64,000 bases of DNA from Cenococcum geophilum 1.58 (GCA_001692895.1 KV748286.1:162862-226861); one strand, 5' to 3'; positions 1 through 11,306 are shown, numbered from the stretch's first letter. Numbers and translations: made by a program. Notes: generated from the sequence alone by a model not told the origin.

Positions 1-202
1 CGCACATTATACTACTACCCCTATATCTTCGACTACGTTTCCTAACCTATTTCTATTCTATATTAAACGTCTTAAACTATTACGCGTTAATATACTTAGC
101 ACGATTAATAGCTAGTAATTAAGCTTATTTATAAACTGCTTTATTAACTCCGTAATACTAATAACCGAGATATCTTAATATAGGACTATACTATAGTAAC
201 CA

Positions 203-293
203 AGACGCCTTAATATAGGACTATAGTGACCATAGTGCAGTCCTATATTAAGACGTCTTAGTTACTAAAGTACAGTCCTATATTAAGGCGTCT
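203..293. repeat. Foldback with 20-bp arms
   Basis: The 20 bases at 203-222 recur as an exact reverse complement at 274-293. A third, slightly diverged copy of the right arm lies between them near 239-259. The arms abut short AGTGAC/GTCAC ends. It could be the end of a small DNA transposon or MITE, but no target duplication was identified. Confidence 0.5.
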
Positions 294-336
294 CAGTCAC
301 TATAGTGCAAGTATTTTAAATTTAAAGCAATATTAC

Positions 337-420
337 GCGACCGCCCAGAAGTACCGATCAAACTTAAATTATGTACCTTTTCNCCTAAAATCGCGTGCGA
401 GGGTACTCGGGGGCGGTCGC
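337..420. repeat. 10-bp GC inverted repeat
   Basis: GCGACCGCCC at 337-346 pairs exactly with GGGCGGTCGC at 411-420. It sits at the transition from AT-rich repeat to normal DNA, so it may mark an old element boundary. The function is unknown. Confidence 0.4.
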
Positions 421-648
421 TGCGCGACCTCGTGCGGGGTTCGTGCGCGTTATCAGCAGGGGTGGCCCTAACCTCGTATTAACCCCCCCCCCCGGGATGT
501 GATAGATATGCGAGAGAAATGTCTTGGCACCGTATCAAAGTTAAGAACACAGCGTCATGACGGCAATCTATATTTTGCAACCCCGCATTGTTCCATTGCC
601 TAACGGTACACTCTGTTCCTGCACTGTATCCTTAAGCAAAATTCCTCG

Positions 649-2883
649 ATGGCCGACAGTAACTTCTGTGATGTATGCAGCGGTGTAGACTTCGAAAGAC
701 TTGTCTGGCCAGACAAGTCTGGAGCTAGTGAGCCCCTTATATTCAAACTAGGCAATGTAAAAGAGATTGCCCAAAGGAGCCAGCTATGTGCTTTGTGTCT
801 CATAATAACACAAGCCGTTAAGGCACGCGGGCTTGAGATGAATGGTCAGATTTCAATACTCAGCTCGCCCTTTGCGGTTACCCTCTCTCACACACCCAAT
901 CCGCCACATCCAGAGTTACGTGTTGACCACGTGGTTGTACAATTTACGCCAAGCTCTTTCATAGGCTTACATGGACCACATTTGCCATCTGAAGACTCTG
1001 CTGAGGGATCGACGGAGCCTCAGGTGATTTTGACATTACAGGCTTGCTCTAAGCCTATTCCAACGGCAGAAACGGCTTGCTCTGAATCTTGGAAAAATCT
1101 TGAGTGGGCTAAACTGCGGAAATTCAGTGGTCGGCTGGCGTCCCCGCAATTCGCAGACATTCGCTTATTTCGAAGATGGTTTAATCTTTGCGAATGTCTT
1201 CATGGTGAAGAATGTCAACAGCCATTATGGCTAGGCTCCGAATACCAAGCAGAGGCGCTGCTGATGATGGATGTGGAAGACTCATGCATAGTCAAAGCAC
1301 CACCGCAGTGTCGCTATATCGCACTTTCATATGTTTGGGGCACTGCAAACATTATAACGACTACGAAAGTCACAATTAACTCCTTTACACAGAAAGGAGC
1401 GCTCCAAAATTTGAGTTTACCGGCCACGATTAGGGACTCCATGGCTCTTGTAAAGGGAATAGGGGAGCGCTACCTTTGGGTAGACGCCCTTTGCGTTGTC
1501 CAGGATGATTTCGCCTTTCAGCAATCCCAGATATCTGCAATAGCTTCAATTTACTCCAAAGCTCTATTTACGATTGTAGCTGCAGCAGGTTATGACTCAA
1601 ACGCAGGCCTCCCCGGGGTTCGTACTGGAACTCGGTCGGTTATTCAGCAAGTGGTGGCATTGGAAAATGTGACTCTGATACCAGTCATCAATGTTCTCGG
1701 CTATGGTGGAATCAAAGACTCGAAATGGAAGTCTAGAGCTTGGACTCTACAAGAAAAACTCTTTTCTCACAGGAGGCTGATCTTCACAACAGATCAGGTA
1801 TATTGGCAGTGCCGGAAAGCTTATTGGCTAGAAGAAATGGTTCTTGAAACTGTCGAGCGCCCGTTATTCATTGGACCATATCTATCCCAACATGAGCTTG
1901 AAATCGAGATACCCACAAGTATGGCTAGCCGTTCCGATTATCGTCAGGCCTATGAAGCGTTGGTTTCGCAATACACTTCACGCCAAATGACTTACGCTTC
2001 AGACATGCTCAATGCATTTACTGGGATTTCGAGCGCACTCGCTCATCTCAACGACGACATAATGCTGTGGGGTTTACCCGAATCACAATTCAGTAGATTG
2101 TTGACATGGGGACTTGACGGCCACACCAGGCATGGATCTACTCATCGAACTCTCTGCCAGGACGGATCAGAACATAATATCCCTTTCCCTAGTTGGAGTT
2201 GGAGTGCTTGGAATTGCTTTGCGCATCCCCCATTTAGAGTCTTCATAAATCGAGGCCCTTCAGAAACCGAACCACTAATAATCTTCTACCGGTCTAGCAT
2301 CGAAGGGAAAATAGTGAAGATTAATGAGTTTTGGAATAAGTCCTACGGCACAGGCCCGCCAGATGCCGAGGCCCTGGACTCCCATGACAATAACGGATTG
2401 ATTAGTCAGTGGATAGGAAAACCTAGATACGATGAGCGAGCTGTTCGTCTAGCTCCAGGTATTGAATTTATTGATTCTGGCTTGTTGCACTTCTGGACCA
2501 GCACAGCTACAGTCTACGTCTTGCGCCGGAAAGCTATCCAATGGTCATTCATACTGGACCCTTTCCGCTACGAAGTTTTAGACACCAATGGTGAGGTGCT
2601 CACCAATCTCGTTCATATGGGATCCACTTCAGATTGGCCACGACATAGTCCTGCGCTTTGTGGGGGTCGACCGGGCAAAATTGAGGCTCTAATTAGTGAA
2701 GAAGCAGACGTGCTTGCTTTTGATCTTGCGATTGTCAATAGATCTGCATCGCCGCCGTTTCTTCAAGCTCTGATTATATATTGGAATAGGAACATAGCGT
2801 CTCGAATTGGACATGCTACGGTGTCCGAGGCTAAATGGGTTAAATTAGAGAATAGAGTGTGGCAGACAGTAACATTAGGATAG
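649..2883 (+). CDS. HET domain protein (heterokaryon incompatibility family)
   Basis: Single uninterrupted frame of 744 codons. The HET core runs from about residue 222 to 390: YIALSYVWG at 223-231, YLWVDALCVVQDD at 275-287, and the third block starting SRAWTLQEKLFSHRRL at 362. Further family marks are a C-x-C-x-H-x3-C cluster at 181-189 after W177, and PSWSWSAW around 514-521. Two N-terminal pairs, C7/C10 and C47/C50, could bind metal. HET proteins act in the cytoplasm in non-self recognition and can trigger cell death after fusion of unlike hyphae; which recognition system this one serves cannot be read here. The start is the first ATG of the open frame, and no intron is needed. Composition is normal and there are no RIP stops, unlike the neighbouring copia element, which begins 380 bp downstream. 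Confidence 0.93.
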   Translation: MADSNFCDVCSGVDFERLVWPDKSGASEPLIFKLGNVKEIAQRSQLCALCLIITQAVKARGLEMNGQISILSSPFAVTLSHTPNPPHPELRVDHVVVQFTPSSFIGLHGPHLPSEDSAEGSTEPQVILTLQACSKPIPTAETACSESWKNLEWAKLRKFSGRLASPQFADIRLFRRWFNLCECLHGEECQQPLWLGSEYQAEALLMMDVEDSCIVKAPPQCRYIALSYVWGTANIITTTKVTINSFTQKGALQNLSLPATIRDSMALVKGIGERYLWVDALCVVQDDFAFQQSQISAIASIYSKALFTIVAAAGYDSNAGLPGVRTGTRSVIQQVVALENVTLIPVINVLGYGGIKDSKWKSRAWTLQEKLFSHRRLIFTTDQVYWQCRKAYWLEEMVLETVERPLFIGPYLSQHELEIEIPTSMASRSDYRQAYEALVSQYTSRQMTYASDMLNAFTGISSALAHLNDDIMLWGLPESQFSRLLTWGLDGHTRHGSTHRTLCQDGSEHNIPFPSWSWSAWNCFAHPPFRVFINRGPSETEPLIIFYRSSIEGKIVKINEFWNKSYGTGPPDAEALDSHDNNGLISQWIGKPRYDERAVRLAPGIEFIDSGLLHFWTSTATVYVLRRKAIQWSFILDPFRYEVLDTNGEVLTNLVHMGSTSDWPRHSPALCGGRPGKIEALISEEADVLAFDLAIVNRSASPPFLQALIIYWNRNIASRIGHATVSEAKWVKLENRVWQTVTLG

Positions 2884-3257
2884 TACGGAAGAGGTACATA
2901 TTGCGGATAAGGCTGCACGGCTTGATGACAAGACTTAGGGTTATCTAGAAAGGTTTTTGTGTCATGCCTTAATTTCTACAGCGATGCCTTGAACTGAGTT
3001 ATTGTTTCAGAGTTTTTACTGTACACAATATTTCGGAACACATCTGCCTCATGCCGGGACAAGTTGTTCTTGTTCCAGAATGAGCCGTGTATCGCTTTGA
3101 TCGGCTTGATTCTGGATTGTTTGCCTTATTCTGGAAAAGATCTTATATAAAAGACACTGGAATAAAGTATAAGAAGGCTCTATCATAACCAAGATCTCTA
3201 CATGTTAAAATTCAGACATGATTTTACAATTAATCGTGGCCGGATTTCCATTGAAAG
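2884..3257. other. Spacer between HET gene and copia element
   Basis: No coding signal. It contains an AATAAA-like polyadenylation candidate near 3163. At about 3228-3256 there is a motif (ATTAATCGTGGCCGGATTTC) that recurs, diverged, at about 9487-9510 on the other side of the copia insertion. The insertion therefore fell between two copies of a short direct repeat. Confidence 0.4.
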
Positions 3258-3262
3258 GTTAA

Positions 3263-3533
3263 TATTCGTACTAATTTAATAGCACGAGTGAGTCAGATCC
3301 AGGGGCACGAAATACGTATAGTATCGTATGCTCTTTTGGATGATGGTAACTGTCGATTGTATATAGCAGACTACATGGTCTATATACTGATGCACCTCCC
3401 CCCTAATTAGTTAGTGCTTCATAAGTGCACCAGACGCGTAAGCGAGTGGTTGGTGCACTGAACGCGTAAACGCGTACCTGGTGTACCGAACGCGTAAGCA
3501 CGCGGTTGGTACAACAGGTGCTATAATTATACA
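3263..3533 (-). repeat. 3' LTR of copia element
   Basis: 271 bp, nearly identical to 9208-9478 and with slightly more TpA than its partner. It contains three consecutive 28-bp units (3427-3510), each built around ACGCGTAA and ending TGGT. Such an array inside an LTR may be a regulatory repeat. Confidence 0.92.
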
Positions 3534-3799
3534 CTAGCGGTACTTAAAAAATGAAACCACCTGTATACAGCCTCCGTAATTGCTTTAATAAAACTATAAA
3601 ACACAAAGGAAAATACATAGGAAGTCTCCCCTAAGGTGCCTTCTGGGTTACCTTCCAAATGGTACTCTAAGCTGGCCGTAAGTCCTGCGTACGGTCCGTA
3701 AAATGAACTATATGGCCTTTTAACGGGCCGTAAATGCACCGTACGGCCTTCCAATAGGCCGTAACTAAACCGTAAATGCTCCGTTAGTCTCGCTCTACC

Positions 3800-6700
3800 C
3801 ATTCTATAACCTTTAGGTTGAGCTTATTCGTATTAATTAGGGTTTTAAGAGCTTAACACAGCTTTGCCTTAGTCATGGCGTCCACTAGGTTGTCTCCGCT
3901 GCTAATCCATTTAACCTCTGTAATCTCACGTTGTTTATAGGCCTAACGTAAGCATATTAGGTTGACTATAAGCCTCTTCTCTTATATTATACCTAGTTTA
4001 ACTAGGCAGTTATAAAGGGACTTTAAATCGGTGTATAAAACTAGGGGTAACTATTCCAGTTATAGAATCTTCTGGACCGTTAATTTAATTGCAGCTACTA
4101 TATTAAATCTATAAGCTAGTGCATATAGTTTAGAAGCTAGTACACTACGGGTTACTCGTTTACACTTAATTAAAGACTAGTATAGTATATTTGCGTCCTA
4201 ATTATGGTCCGTAAGTACAATTATAAAGCCAATTTATAATAATAGGTCTTTATTATTAGTAAAAGATGCGTCCATAAATACCAGTAGGCTAAGGGAATTT
4301 AGGTCTAGTGGTATAAAAGTAAGTCCCCTTACTACATTGTTAATTTGCCACTAGATGCGCTTATTAAGCTACTTAATATTTTCTTCTTATAGGTCTACTG
4401 CCTGGGCCATAAAGGATAAATCGTAGATAGATTTAGGTTGACAGACTATAGCAATATAGGCGCCTCTTACACGCTATACAGCGTATTAGTCCTTTATATT
4501 TACGGTCTTATAGGTCTTTCTATAGGAACTAGTAAGGTCTATAGGTTTTGCTATAATGGGCTTTAGGTTTTAGGCTTAGCGTTCCTAAGTTAGCTTAATT
4601 AGGTTGCCCTTTTATGTAATTAAGCCTCTATTAAACTTAATTAGAGTCTACTTAGTTAACTACTCTCGCGGCTTTGCTAAGAACTTTACCTTTTATAGTT
4701 TAGTTTCTTTAGCGTCCACAAAGGTTTAGTCTACTAAGAAGAGGGTATTATTGGTTTAGAGTCTAATAATGCTAAGGCCGTTTAATAGGGTGTATAAAAG
4801 GCAGGGGTTGTAGGTCGACTGTTCCATTTTGAGTTTACTAACGTAATACTAGTAGTACGTTTTAAACCAATAGTTTCTGGCTTCTAGTACTCCGTAAAGA
4901 GGTTTTATAACCCGTAAAATTGTTCCTAGTTATAGGTTAAGCTTATAGGGTGGTCGTATAAAGATATCCCTACTTAGGTAGGTATTAGACTATACGTAGG
5001 CTTATAAGATATCCCATAAGTAAAGGGCTACGGGTTTAATTTACTGTAATCTAGGCGTAAGTATAAGTATAATCTGTTAACTGACCTGTTAAATTATAAG
5101 TAATTACGTAAGGACTAAGTCCTTTCCCTGGTCGTTATAAGCTTATATAATAAGCCTTAACTTTTTAAAGGCTTTGTTAGTACTAGGGTGCTTAATTTTG
5201 TTAATAAAGCGTAAGTTAAATATACGGACGCCTTACGGAACGTCTCTCTCCGTTATAACCGCAAAGGTGTCCTTTTTAAGTAGTCCGTTAATCTCTTTGC
5301 GTCGTAAGTCTATAAAAGGGGTTTCCTATACTAGAACTAATATATCTATAGGCGGAGATTGCCTTGCGGATATACCTATAGAGGTTAGGTAATTCTCCGT
5401 TACGGGGTTCTTACGGGGGCGTCCTCGGCCACGCTTTATAGCAGGTTTAGTAAGTTTAATAAATTTCTAGGGGACCTTTAGAGTAGGTAGGGGTGCTTCT
5501 AGTTTATTTAATTTGGTAGGTGTTTCTAGTTTACCTAATTCGGCGAGTGCTTCTAGTTCGTCTGGCTTAACGTCATAGGTGTTTTCGGACCAAAAGTAGG
5601 GTTTTATAAATATGCTCCTAAAGCTAGTTAGGCCGCTAGGGAGTTATACACAGCATATCTCGTCTTCTACAGCTAGTAGACAATAAGGTCCGGTCTAGTT
5701 GCCGCTCTTACGCCATACAAGGACTTTAGAATTGAGCGGGAGGTTATAAACTAAGGTTGTGTTAGGTCTATTGCGGTAATATAGGGCGCTATTAACAGCT
5801 TATTTGGCCCGTAATTTAACTATTTCGGCCATTACCTTCCGTATTATAGCTGCTCGTTCCGTAATAGACGGGGTAGGAGGGCCTAAGTTGCTTATCCTTA
5901 GGTAGGCTCCGTAGACTAAGAGGGTAGGTACTAGTCCGTTAGGGCTAGTGGTATTATTAATGGCTTTTACGGCTATCTATAGAGCTAGTTCCTTTTAGAT
6001 GTCCTTATATTTATCTATAATAATCTAGTAAGCTCTCCGTAAGGCTAGGTAAGCTCGCTTAATAAGCCTAATAGACTAATACGCCTTAACTGAGACAGCT
6101 CTTATTAATATAGCTATGGCTATAGTATACTACTGGAATTCCTTACTAATAAAGTTCCTACCGGCGTTGTGGGTAATATACTTAGGGGGTCCAACATATG
6201 TATTAATCTAGCAGGTCCGTAAAATATCCCAAGTATATTTTACGGATATATTTTACAACTAACGGGTAGCTTAATAGCGGGTTGCCTCGTTAATTATATA
6301 TAATACTAGGCTGCCGTTAATGTACATAATGTCTACGTATACTAAGTGGTTAAAATTAAGGTCTTTATAGAAAGTAAACTTAAATCGGCCTAGGGAACGT
6401 CCGTATTTCTAGCAGAAGGAGCAGTATTTAGTTAGGTAGTTAACTGCCTTCCTATTAACGTCGTCGTATCTAGAGCGTTTAAGGACTCTATATAGCTTTT
6501 TGGCTAACAGGTAGCCGAAGCGGCGGTATAGGCGGTAGATCTTAGTACTAGTAAGGTAGCACGGGTTATAGTCAAAAAATTCCTAAATGTAGGTCTGTAA
6601 AGTCTCTCCCTATATAAGGAACGGGTGTCTAAATTGTCGTGTAATTAGTAGGGTAATATTCTTACTTCTTAGGGCAGTTATGGGGCCAATTAGGGTATCC

Positions 6701-8808
6701 GTAACATTATTATAGTAAACCTATAGTTTATTTATATCCGTAAGGCAGAGTAGGAAAGGGGTATCCGCTTTTACTATATAGAAGTTAACTAGGCTAATTA
6801 GAGTCTTGACTTTAACTAATCTAATTAATGCAGTTAAGCCAATGCCAAATTAGACGTTTACGGCCCCAGTTTACATAGTATCAATATCCGTATTGTTATT
6901 TGTGGTGGTCTTATATATAAGATATTGTCCGTAACCTATAGTAGACTTCTTAGAGGCACCTATATTAATTATAACGCCGTAGAATTCTTTAGGGGTATAG
7001 CGTTTAGTGGTAATATATGCAAATAGGTCCTGTTCACGGTCTATAATATCTATAATAGGTCTAATAGGTATACTTACGGGCTAGTTTTCAGGTATAATTA
7101 AGTGTATAAAGGAGCGGTTGGCTAATACGGTCGTAATATTAAAGGCTTAGCCATCCGTAAAAGGTCTAAAAGTAGTTAGGAACGTCTCTAAGGTCTCCTA
7201 TTCCTAAATATCTAAGTTAAAGTTAATTATAAGGGCTTCTATTAACTCGTTAAGAGACTTCTCCGCTTCCTCTCCTTCGTAGTTTAAGATAAACTGGTTA
7301 ATCTAATTATTAAATCTCTTCTTAGACTTATTACGTTCTTCCTAGGTATACCTTATAAACTAATATCCTTCCTTACCGCACACAAAGCACTTCTAGCTAG
7401 TTTGTCTATAGGGGTATGCTTTTATACGGGGGTTACTATAGGGGTTACGGGTAGGACTTGGTTAGTATAGGTGCTACTAGCGGTAGCGGCGGTCCATAAA
7501 GTAAACGTCTAAGTCTATTTACGGATATTAAATATCCGTAATAAAGGCTTAAGTGCTGCCTGGCGGGTTTAAGGCTTCGTACGTTATAATAGAGGACCGT
7601 AAATCGTTAATAAGGCCAGCTATAGTGTCTGCGGGCTTATAATAGGCGTATTTATAGGGTTCCATTTCCTAGCAAGCCGTAATAAGTTTATTGTGCAAGA
7701 AGTCGTCCGTTTAAAGCTTAATATTAAGGCCGTGCTATAGGTGGCGGAGGTCTTTAATAAGGATTTGCAGGCACTCTATAGTCGATTTTTCAGTGTTCTT
7801 ATCTATTACGGTCCGTAACTTGGTCGCATTCTATTAGGTAAGGATATTACGCTTATATTCCGGTCCTTTAAAGTAGTTACGTGTGGCTTTGTATAGCTTA
7901 TTAAAGGGAACACCAAGGGGGTTGCTCTTAAGGTTAGTGTAGTAATAGTTAAGTGCTAGGCCGCGCAGTATAGTAGAGTAGGCTTGGCTAAACTCCTATT
8001 TAGGAATATCGGCCTTCTAACAAAGGTCCGTAAAGATGGTCAGTTTAAAATTAAAATTATCATTTTTACCGCTATACTTAGATTCGTCAGTATAGAGCTT
8101 AGCTAGGTTAGCTAGCTCCTTACTATAGGTCTTTACTTAGGTAGATTACGGGTCTATAACTTACGGATCTATAGCTTGCGGATCTATGGCTTGCGGATAT
8201 ATAGTTTGCGGATATATAGCTTAAATAACAGAAGGGGTTTAGTCCGTAATTTAATTTACGGGGGTATTGCGGTCCGTAATTTGGGTTACAGGGGTATTGT
8301 GGTCCATAACTTAAGTACTAGGTATACTTTAGCCCGTAAGATTAATTCTAAAATCGCTTAGGTTTATAGAACGAATTTGGTTAAGTAGGTTAGGTATAAG
8401 GCTAGCGATTACATTAAGTTTAGAAGAAGCAAAAAGTTCCTTAGTTTCTTAAAACTAGTCTAGGATTTCCTCTTTAGTCTATTCCGTTTAGTCCTTCTTA
8501 TATATTATATTGTATAAGGACTATATAATAATAACTTATTTATTCCTTTTAACCCATACACCTTAGTTACATAAAAGGGTTTATAGTTTACGGATAGTAA
8601 TAGGGTTGCAGGCCTTAAAAATAGCTTCCGTAAAGTCCGTAAAGTCTTCCTAGTATTGCTCCCATAGGTCGTCATTTATAAGCTCAAAGTGTTTATATTT
8701 AAGGATTTTAAAACTAATATAGTCGTTAACGTCATTTATAGACGTAACGTCGACTCCTTATCTCCACTTCTTTTAACCTTCGCTAACTTACTTACTAATG
8801 TCTGCCAT
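3800..8808 (-). pseudogene. copia gag-pol polyprotein, degenerate
   Basis: Read on the minus strand from ATG 8808 (MADISK...). A gag zinc knuckle of the CFVCGKEGY type lies at about 7,370-7,395. An integrase region with YVDIMYINGS and later ITHNAGRNF lies at about 6,350-6,150. A reverse transcriptase stretch with DPCLLY-like and L(Q)TNNTLFLVD segments (RT motif D-D decayed to N-N) lies at about 4,830-4,720. Most interruptions are TAG or TAA where Q or W is expected, which is RIP damage. The family normally encodes capsid, protease, integrase, RT and RNase H in one frame, and this order is kept. The left limit is approximate. Confidence 0.85.
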
Positions 8809-9207
8809 ACTATATAGTACATAGCGGGTGGAAGAGGTCTTATAGTAGTCTGTAAAGGTAGTTAATGTCCGTAGCGGTTCGCAGAAGGGTATTATAGCGG
8901 TCCGTAGAGGCAATTAACAGGTCCGTAGTAGTTTATAGAAGGGTAAGGGGTCTCCGTAAGGGGTCTGAGAGAGGTTAGAGGTATTAGAGGAGGGTAGGGG
9001 GTTCTGTATAGGTCTGTATTCGCGTCTATAACTTCCGGTAAACCGTACTAAGACTTAAATAAGTATACAGAGTTGGTGATAGTCCGTAATCCCTAACTTC
9101 CGACCTTCCAACAGGTCGTACTAGGAGTCTAAACAGGTGGTCGCTGTCGTATATCGTTTGGGGGGAGGTATCAAGTAATTACTGATCTGTGCGCGCTCAC
9201 TGATCAG

Positions 9208-9478
9208 TATTCGTACTAATTTAATAGCACGAGTGAGTTAGATCCAGGGGCACGAAATACGTATAGTATCGTATGCTCTTTTGGATGATGGTGACTGTCG
9301 ATTGTATGTAGCAGACTACGTGGTCTATATACTGATGCACCTCCCCCCTGATTAGTCAGTGCTTCATAAGTGCACCAGACGCGTAAGCGAGTGGTTGGTG
9401 CACTGAACGCGTAAACGCGTACCTGGTGTACCGAACGCGTAAGCACGCGGTTGGTACAACAGGTGCTGTAATTATACA
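9208..9478 (-). repeat. 5' LTR of copia element
   Basis: 271-bp partner of 3263-3533, with the same three 28-bp internal units (9372-9455). As the 5' LTR of a minus-strand element it would hold the promoter. No clear tRNA primer site could be named next to it at 9,170-9,207, where a CTGATCAG palindrome sits instead. Confidence 0.92.
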
Positions 9479-9483
9479 GTTAA

Positions 9484-9987
9484 ATTTCGATTAATTATGG
9501 CCAGATTTCAGTTAATCGCGCGAAGCCCCTGAGCTAAACTAAATTAGGGTAATTCTAGAGAGCCAAGCCGCCTCACGAGTCAAGGACTCTACCACGAGTT
9601 AAAAACTTTATAATCTATGTATACCTTTTATAAGAGCCTCTAGAATTATAAGGCCGTGTTAGGATATTACTAGAGGTTGGTTTAAGCTTAACGCGATTAC
9701 CGTAGCCTACTTACATTACTTTTAGAGCACTATGTTATTCCGGAATGAGGCAGAAATATTCCGGAATATCATGTGTACCGGTATCATTCGGAACAACGAT
9801 TTTAATGTCTGTTAGCTAAATTGCGATCGTCAACCCCAGGTTCAACGCCAATGCCGCATCTAAACCCAATCGCAGATACCTCATCCCGTTAAAAAGGTGG
9901 AGATGCTGAAGAAATTACTGGACTGTGGGACGTGTCAGGTAGATTATTTGTCCGACTCAGGAAATATTCTTTCTAGAATGATACTGT
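9484..9987. other. Upstream region of the GH28 gene
   Basis: Non-coding. The left part is AT-rich and contains a weak inverted repeat (AATTCTAGAG near 9552 and CTCTAGAATT near 9645) that may be a small decayed element. From about 9,780 composition is normal and presumably holds the control region of the pectinase gene. Confidence 0.4.
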
Positions 9988-10003
9988 CCAATTAGTATAA
10001 AGG
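9988..10003 (+). promoter_or_regulatory. Candidate CCAAT and TATA-like promoter elements
   Basis: CCAAT at 9988-9992 is followed closely by TATAAAGG at 9996-10003, ending 52 bp before the ATG at 10056. The spacing suits a fungal core promoter. This is sequence similarity only; no start site is known. Confidence 0.4.
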
Positions 10004-10055
10004 TCACAGCTATCAACACTGTAAAGTATGAAATACAACAAGATTCGCACCAAAG

Positions 10056-11306
10056 ATGATACCTCCTAATCGAGTTGATCATATTCTCTTCATCGTATTC
10101 TTTATTCTTCTCGTTTCTACTGAAGCGGCGCCTTCCATTCTTAAACGCACTCCAGATCGCACTGAAGCTAAACGCGCCACCTGTACACCGGCATCCGGCG
10201 GCGATGCATCTATTGATGATGTCCCTGCAATCAAGGCCGCCATTTCTTCTTGCGGCACAGGCGGCACGATTGTCATTCCTGCAGGTTACACTTACACGAT
10301 ACGCTCCGTTCTTGATTTCACTGGCTGCACGTCATGCGATTTTCAGATCGAGGGCACGCTCAAGGTCTCCGATGACCTGAGCTACTGGGAAGGTCGCACA
10401 GCCATTATTTATATGTCGGGAATAAAAGGCGCTAGAATTCGCAGCGTCACAGGAACCGGTGTGATTGATGGGAATGGCCAGGCAGCGTACGACGAGTTTG
10501 CTAGTAATAGCAGTTATGCCCGACCGACCCTGCACTATATCACCGGGGCATCTTCTGGTATTACGGTGTCGAATATTAAGGTCAAGAATCCCCCCAATGT
10601 CTTCTTCACCGTCACAGGGTCAAGCACCAGCATCACTTATTCGTCGTTGACCATGACCGCTGCGAGTGAATCCACAAACGCGCCAAAAAATACAGATGGT
10701 TTCGACATTGGTGCTAGCACGTACGTTACAGTCTCGGAAGTAATCGTCTCCAACCAAGATGACTGCGTGGCATTCAAGCCTGGCGCGAACTATGCAACAG
10801 TCGCCGACATCTCTTGTACAGGCTCCCACGGTCTCTCTGTTGGTTCGCTAGGGAGAAAAGCTGGCTCCACTGATACAGTCAAGAACGTGTATGTCGCAAG
10901 AGCAACCATGATATCGTCGACAAAAGCTGTTGGTATCAAAGTATATCCAGGGGGTTCCTCTCACGGTATAGCCGTTGTGTCAAACGTGACCTGGGATACC
11001 GTGACTGTGACTGGTTGTGACTACGCTGCGCAGATACAGTCGTGCTATGGCGAGGATACATCGTATTGCTCCTCATATCCTAGTACCGCTAGTATCACTG
11101 GCGTGCACTTTAAGAACTTCGACGGGGCAACTAGCTCTAAATATGAGCCTGTCGTGGCAAATCTTGACTGTCCTGCTGCAGGGACCTGCGACGTGTACTT
11201 CTCGGGTTGGAAAGTCAAACCGACTAGCGGTTCGGCAGAGCATCTATGTGCAAATATTGACAATAGTAGCCCGGGGATTACTTGCACGTCTGGAGCAACA
11301 GGATAG
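10056..11306 (+). CDS. Secreted GH28 pectinase, endo-xylogalacturonan hydrolase-like
   Basis: Intact 416-residue, intronless frame. A hydrophobic signal peptide (about 1-24, ending STEA-AP) is followed by two Kex2-type KR sites (30-31, 39-40), so the mature enzyme may start near A41. GH28 marks in order: N212-T-D214, D235-D236 within NQDDC, H258 in GSHG, and G-I-K295 where polygalacturonases have R-I-K. Loss of that arginine and the overall wording (KNTDGFDIG, QIQSCYGED, the C-terminal LCAN block) fit the xylogalacturonan hydrolase (XghA) branch, which cleaves xylose-substituted galacturonan backbones outside the cell. Exo-polygalacturonase is the main alternative. It is a plant cell-wall-degrading gene, so a plant-associated or saprotrophic life is likely. 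It lies between a copia element and a mariner element yet carries no RIP stop. Confidence 0.9.
   Translation: MIPPNRVDHILFIVFFILLVSTEAAPSILKRTPDRTEAKRATCTPASGGDASIDDVPAIKAAISSCGTGGTIVIPAGYTYTIRSVLDFTGCTSCDFQIEGTLKVSDDLSYWEGRTAIIYMSGIKGARIRSVTGTGVIDGNGQAAYDEFASNSSYARPTLHYITGASSGITVSNIKVKNPPNVFFTVTGSSTSITYSSLTMTAASESTNAPKNTDGFDIGASTYVTVSEVIVSNQDDCVAFKPGANYATVADISCTGSHGLSVGSLGRKAGSTDTVKNVYVARATMISSTKAVGIKVYPGGSSHGIAVVSNVTWDTVTVTGCDYAAQIQSCYGEDTSYCSSYPSTASITGVHFKNFDGATSSKYEPVVANLDCPAAGTCDVYFSGWKVKPTSGSAEHLCANIDNSSPGITCTSGATG

Larger units (their letters stand above)
1..480. other. Degenerate AT-rich flank
   Basis: This stretch is AT- and TpA-rich with stops in all frames, like the mutated repeats elsewhere in the window. 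It holds two inverted-repeat structures listed separately and one ambiguous base (383). From about 400 the base composition returns to normal, and a run of C follows just before the HET gene. No gene is visible. Confidence 0.6.
3263..9478 (-). mobile_element. Ty1/copia LTR retrotransposon, RIP-mutated
   Basis: A 6,216-bp element bounded by two 271-bp direct LTRs and by the perfect 5-bp target duplication GTTAA (3258-3262 and 9479-9483). The coding strand is minus, so the right LTR is the 5' one. On the minus strand the LTR starts TG and now ends in TA (CA to TA is a RIP change). Decayed gag, integrase and reverse transcriptase follow in copia order. The LTRs differ at only about seven sites, all C/T or G/A transitions in CpA, TpG or CpG context, so insertion was recent relative to mutation or the differences are mostly RIP. 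The element cannot make its proteins. Confidence 0.93.

Noticed and set aside
3527..3802. Open frame of 91 codons on the minus strand
   Set aside because: It overlaps the copia LTR edge and the 3' end of the element; the wording has no family signal and it is a by-product of RIP-altered sequence.
8176..8361. Short plus-strand frame with RIYGLRIYSLRIYSL repeats
   Set aside because: It is antisense to copia gag and arises from a short internal repeat; no coding support.
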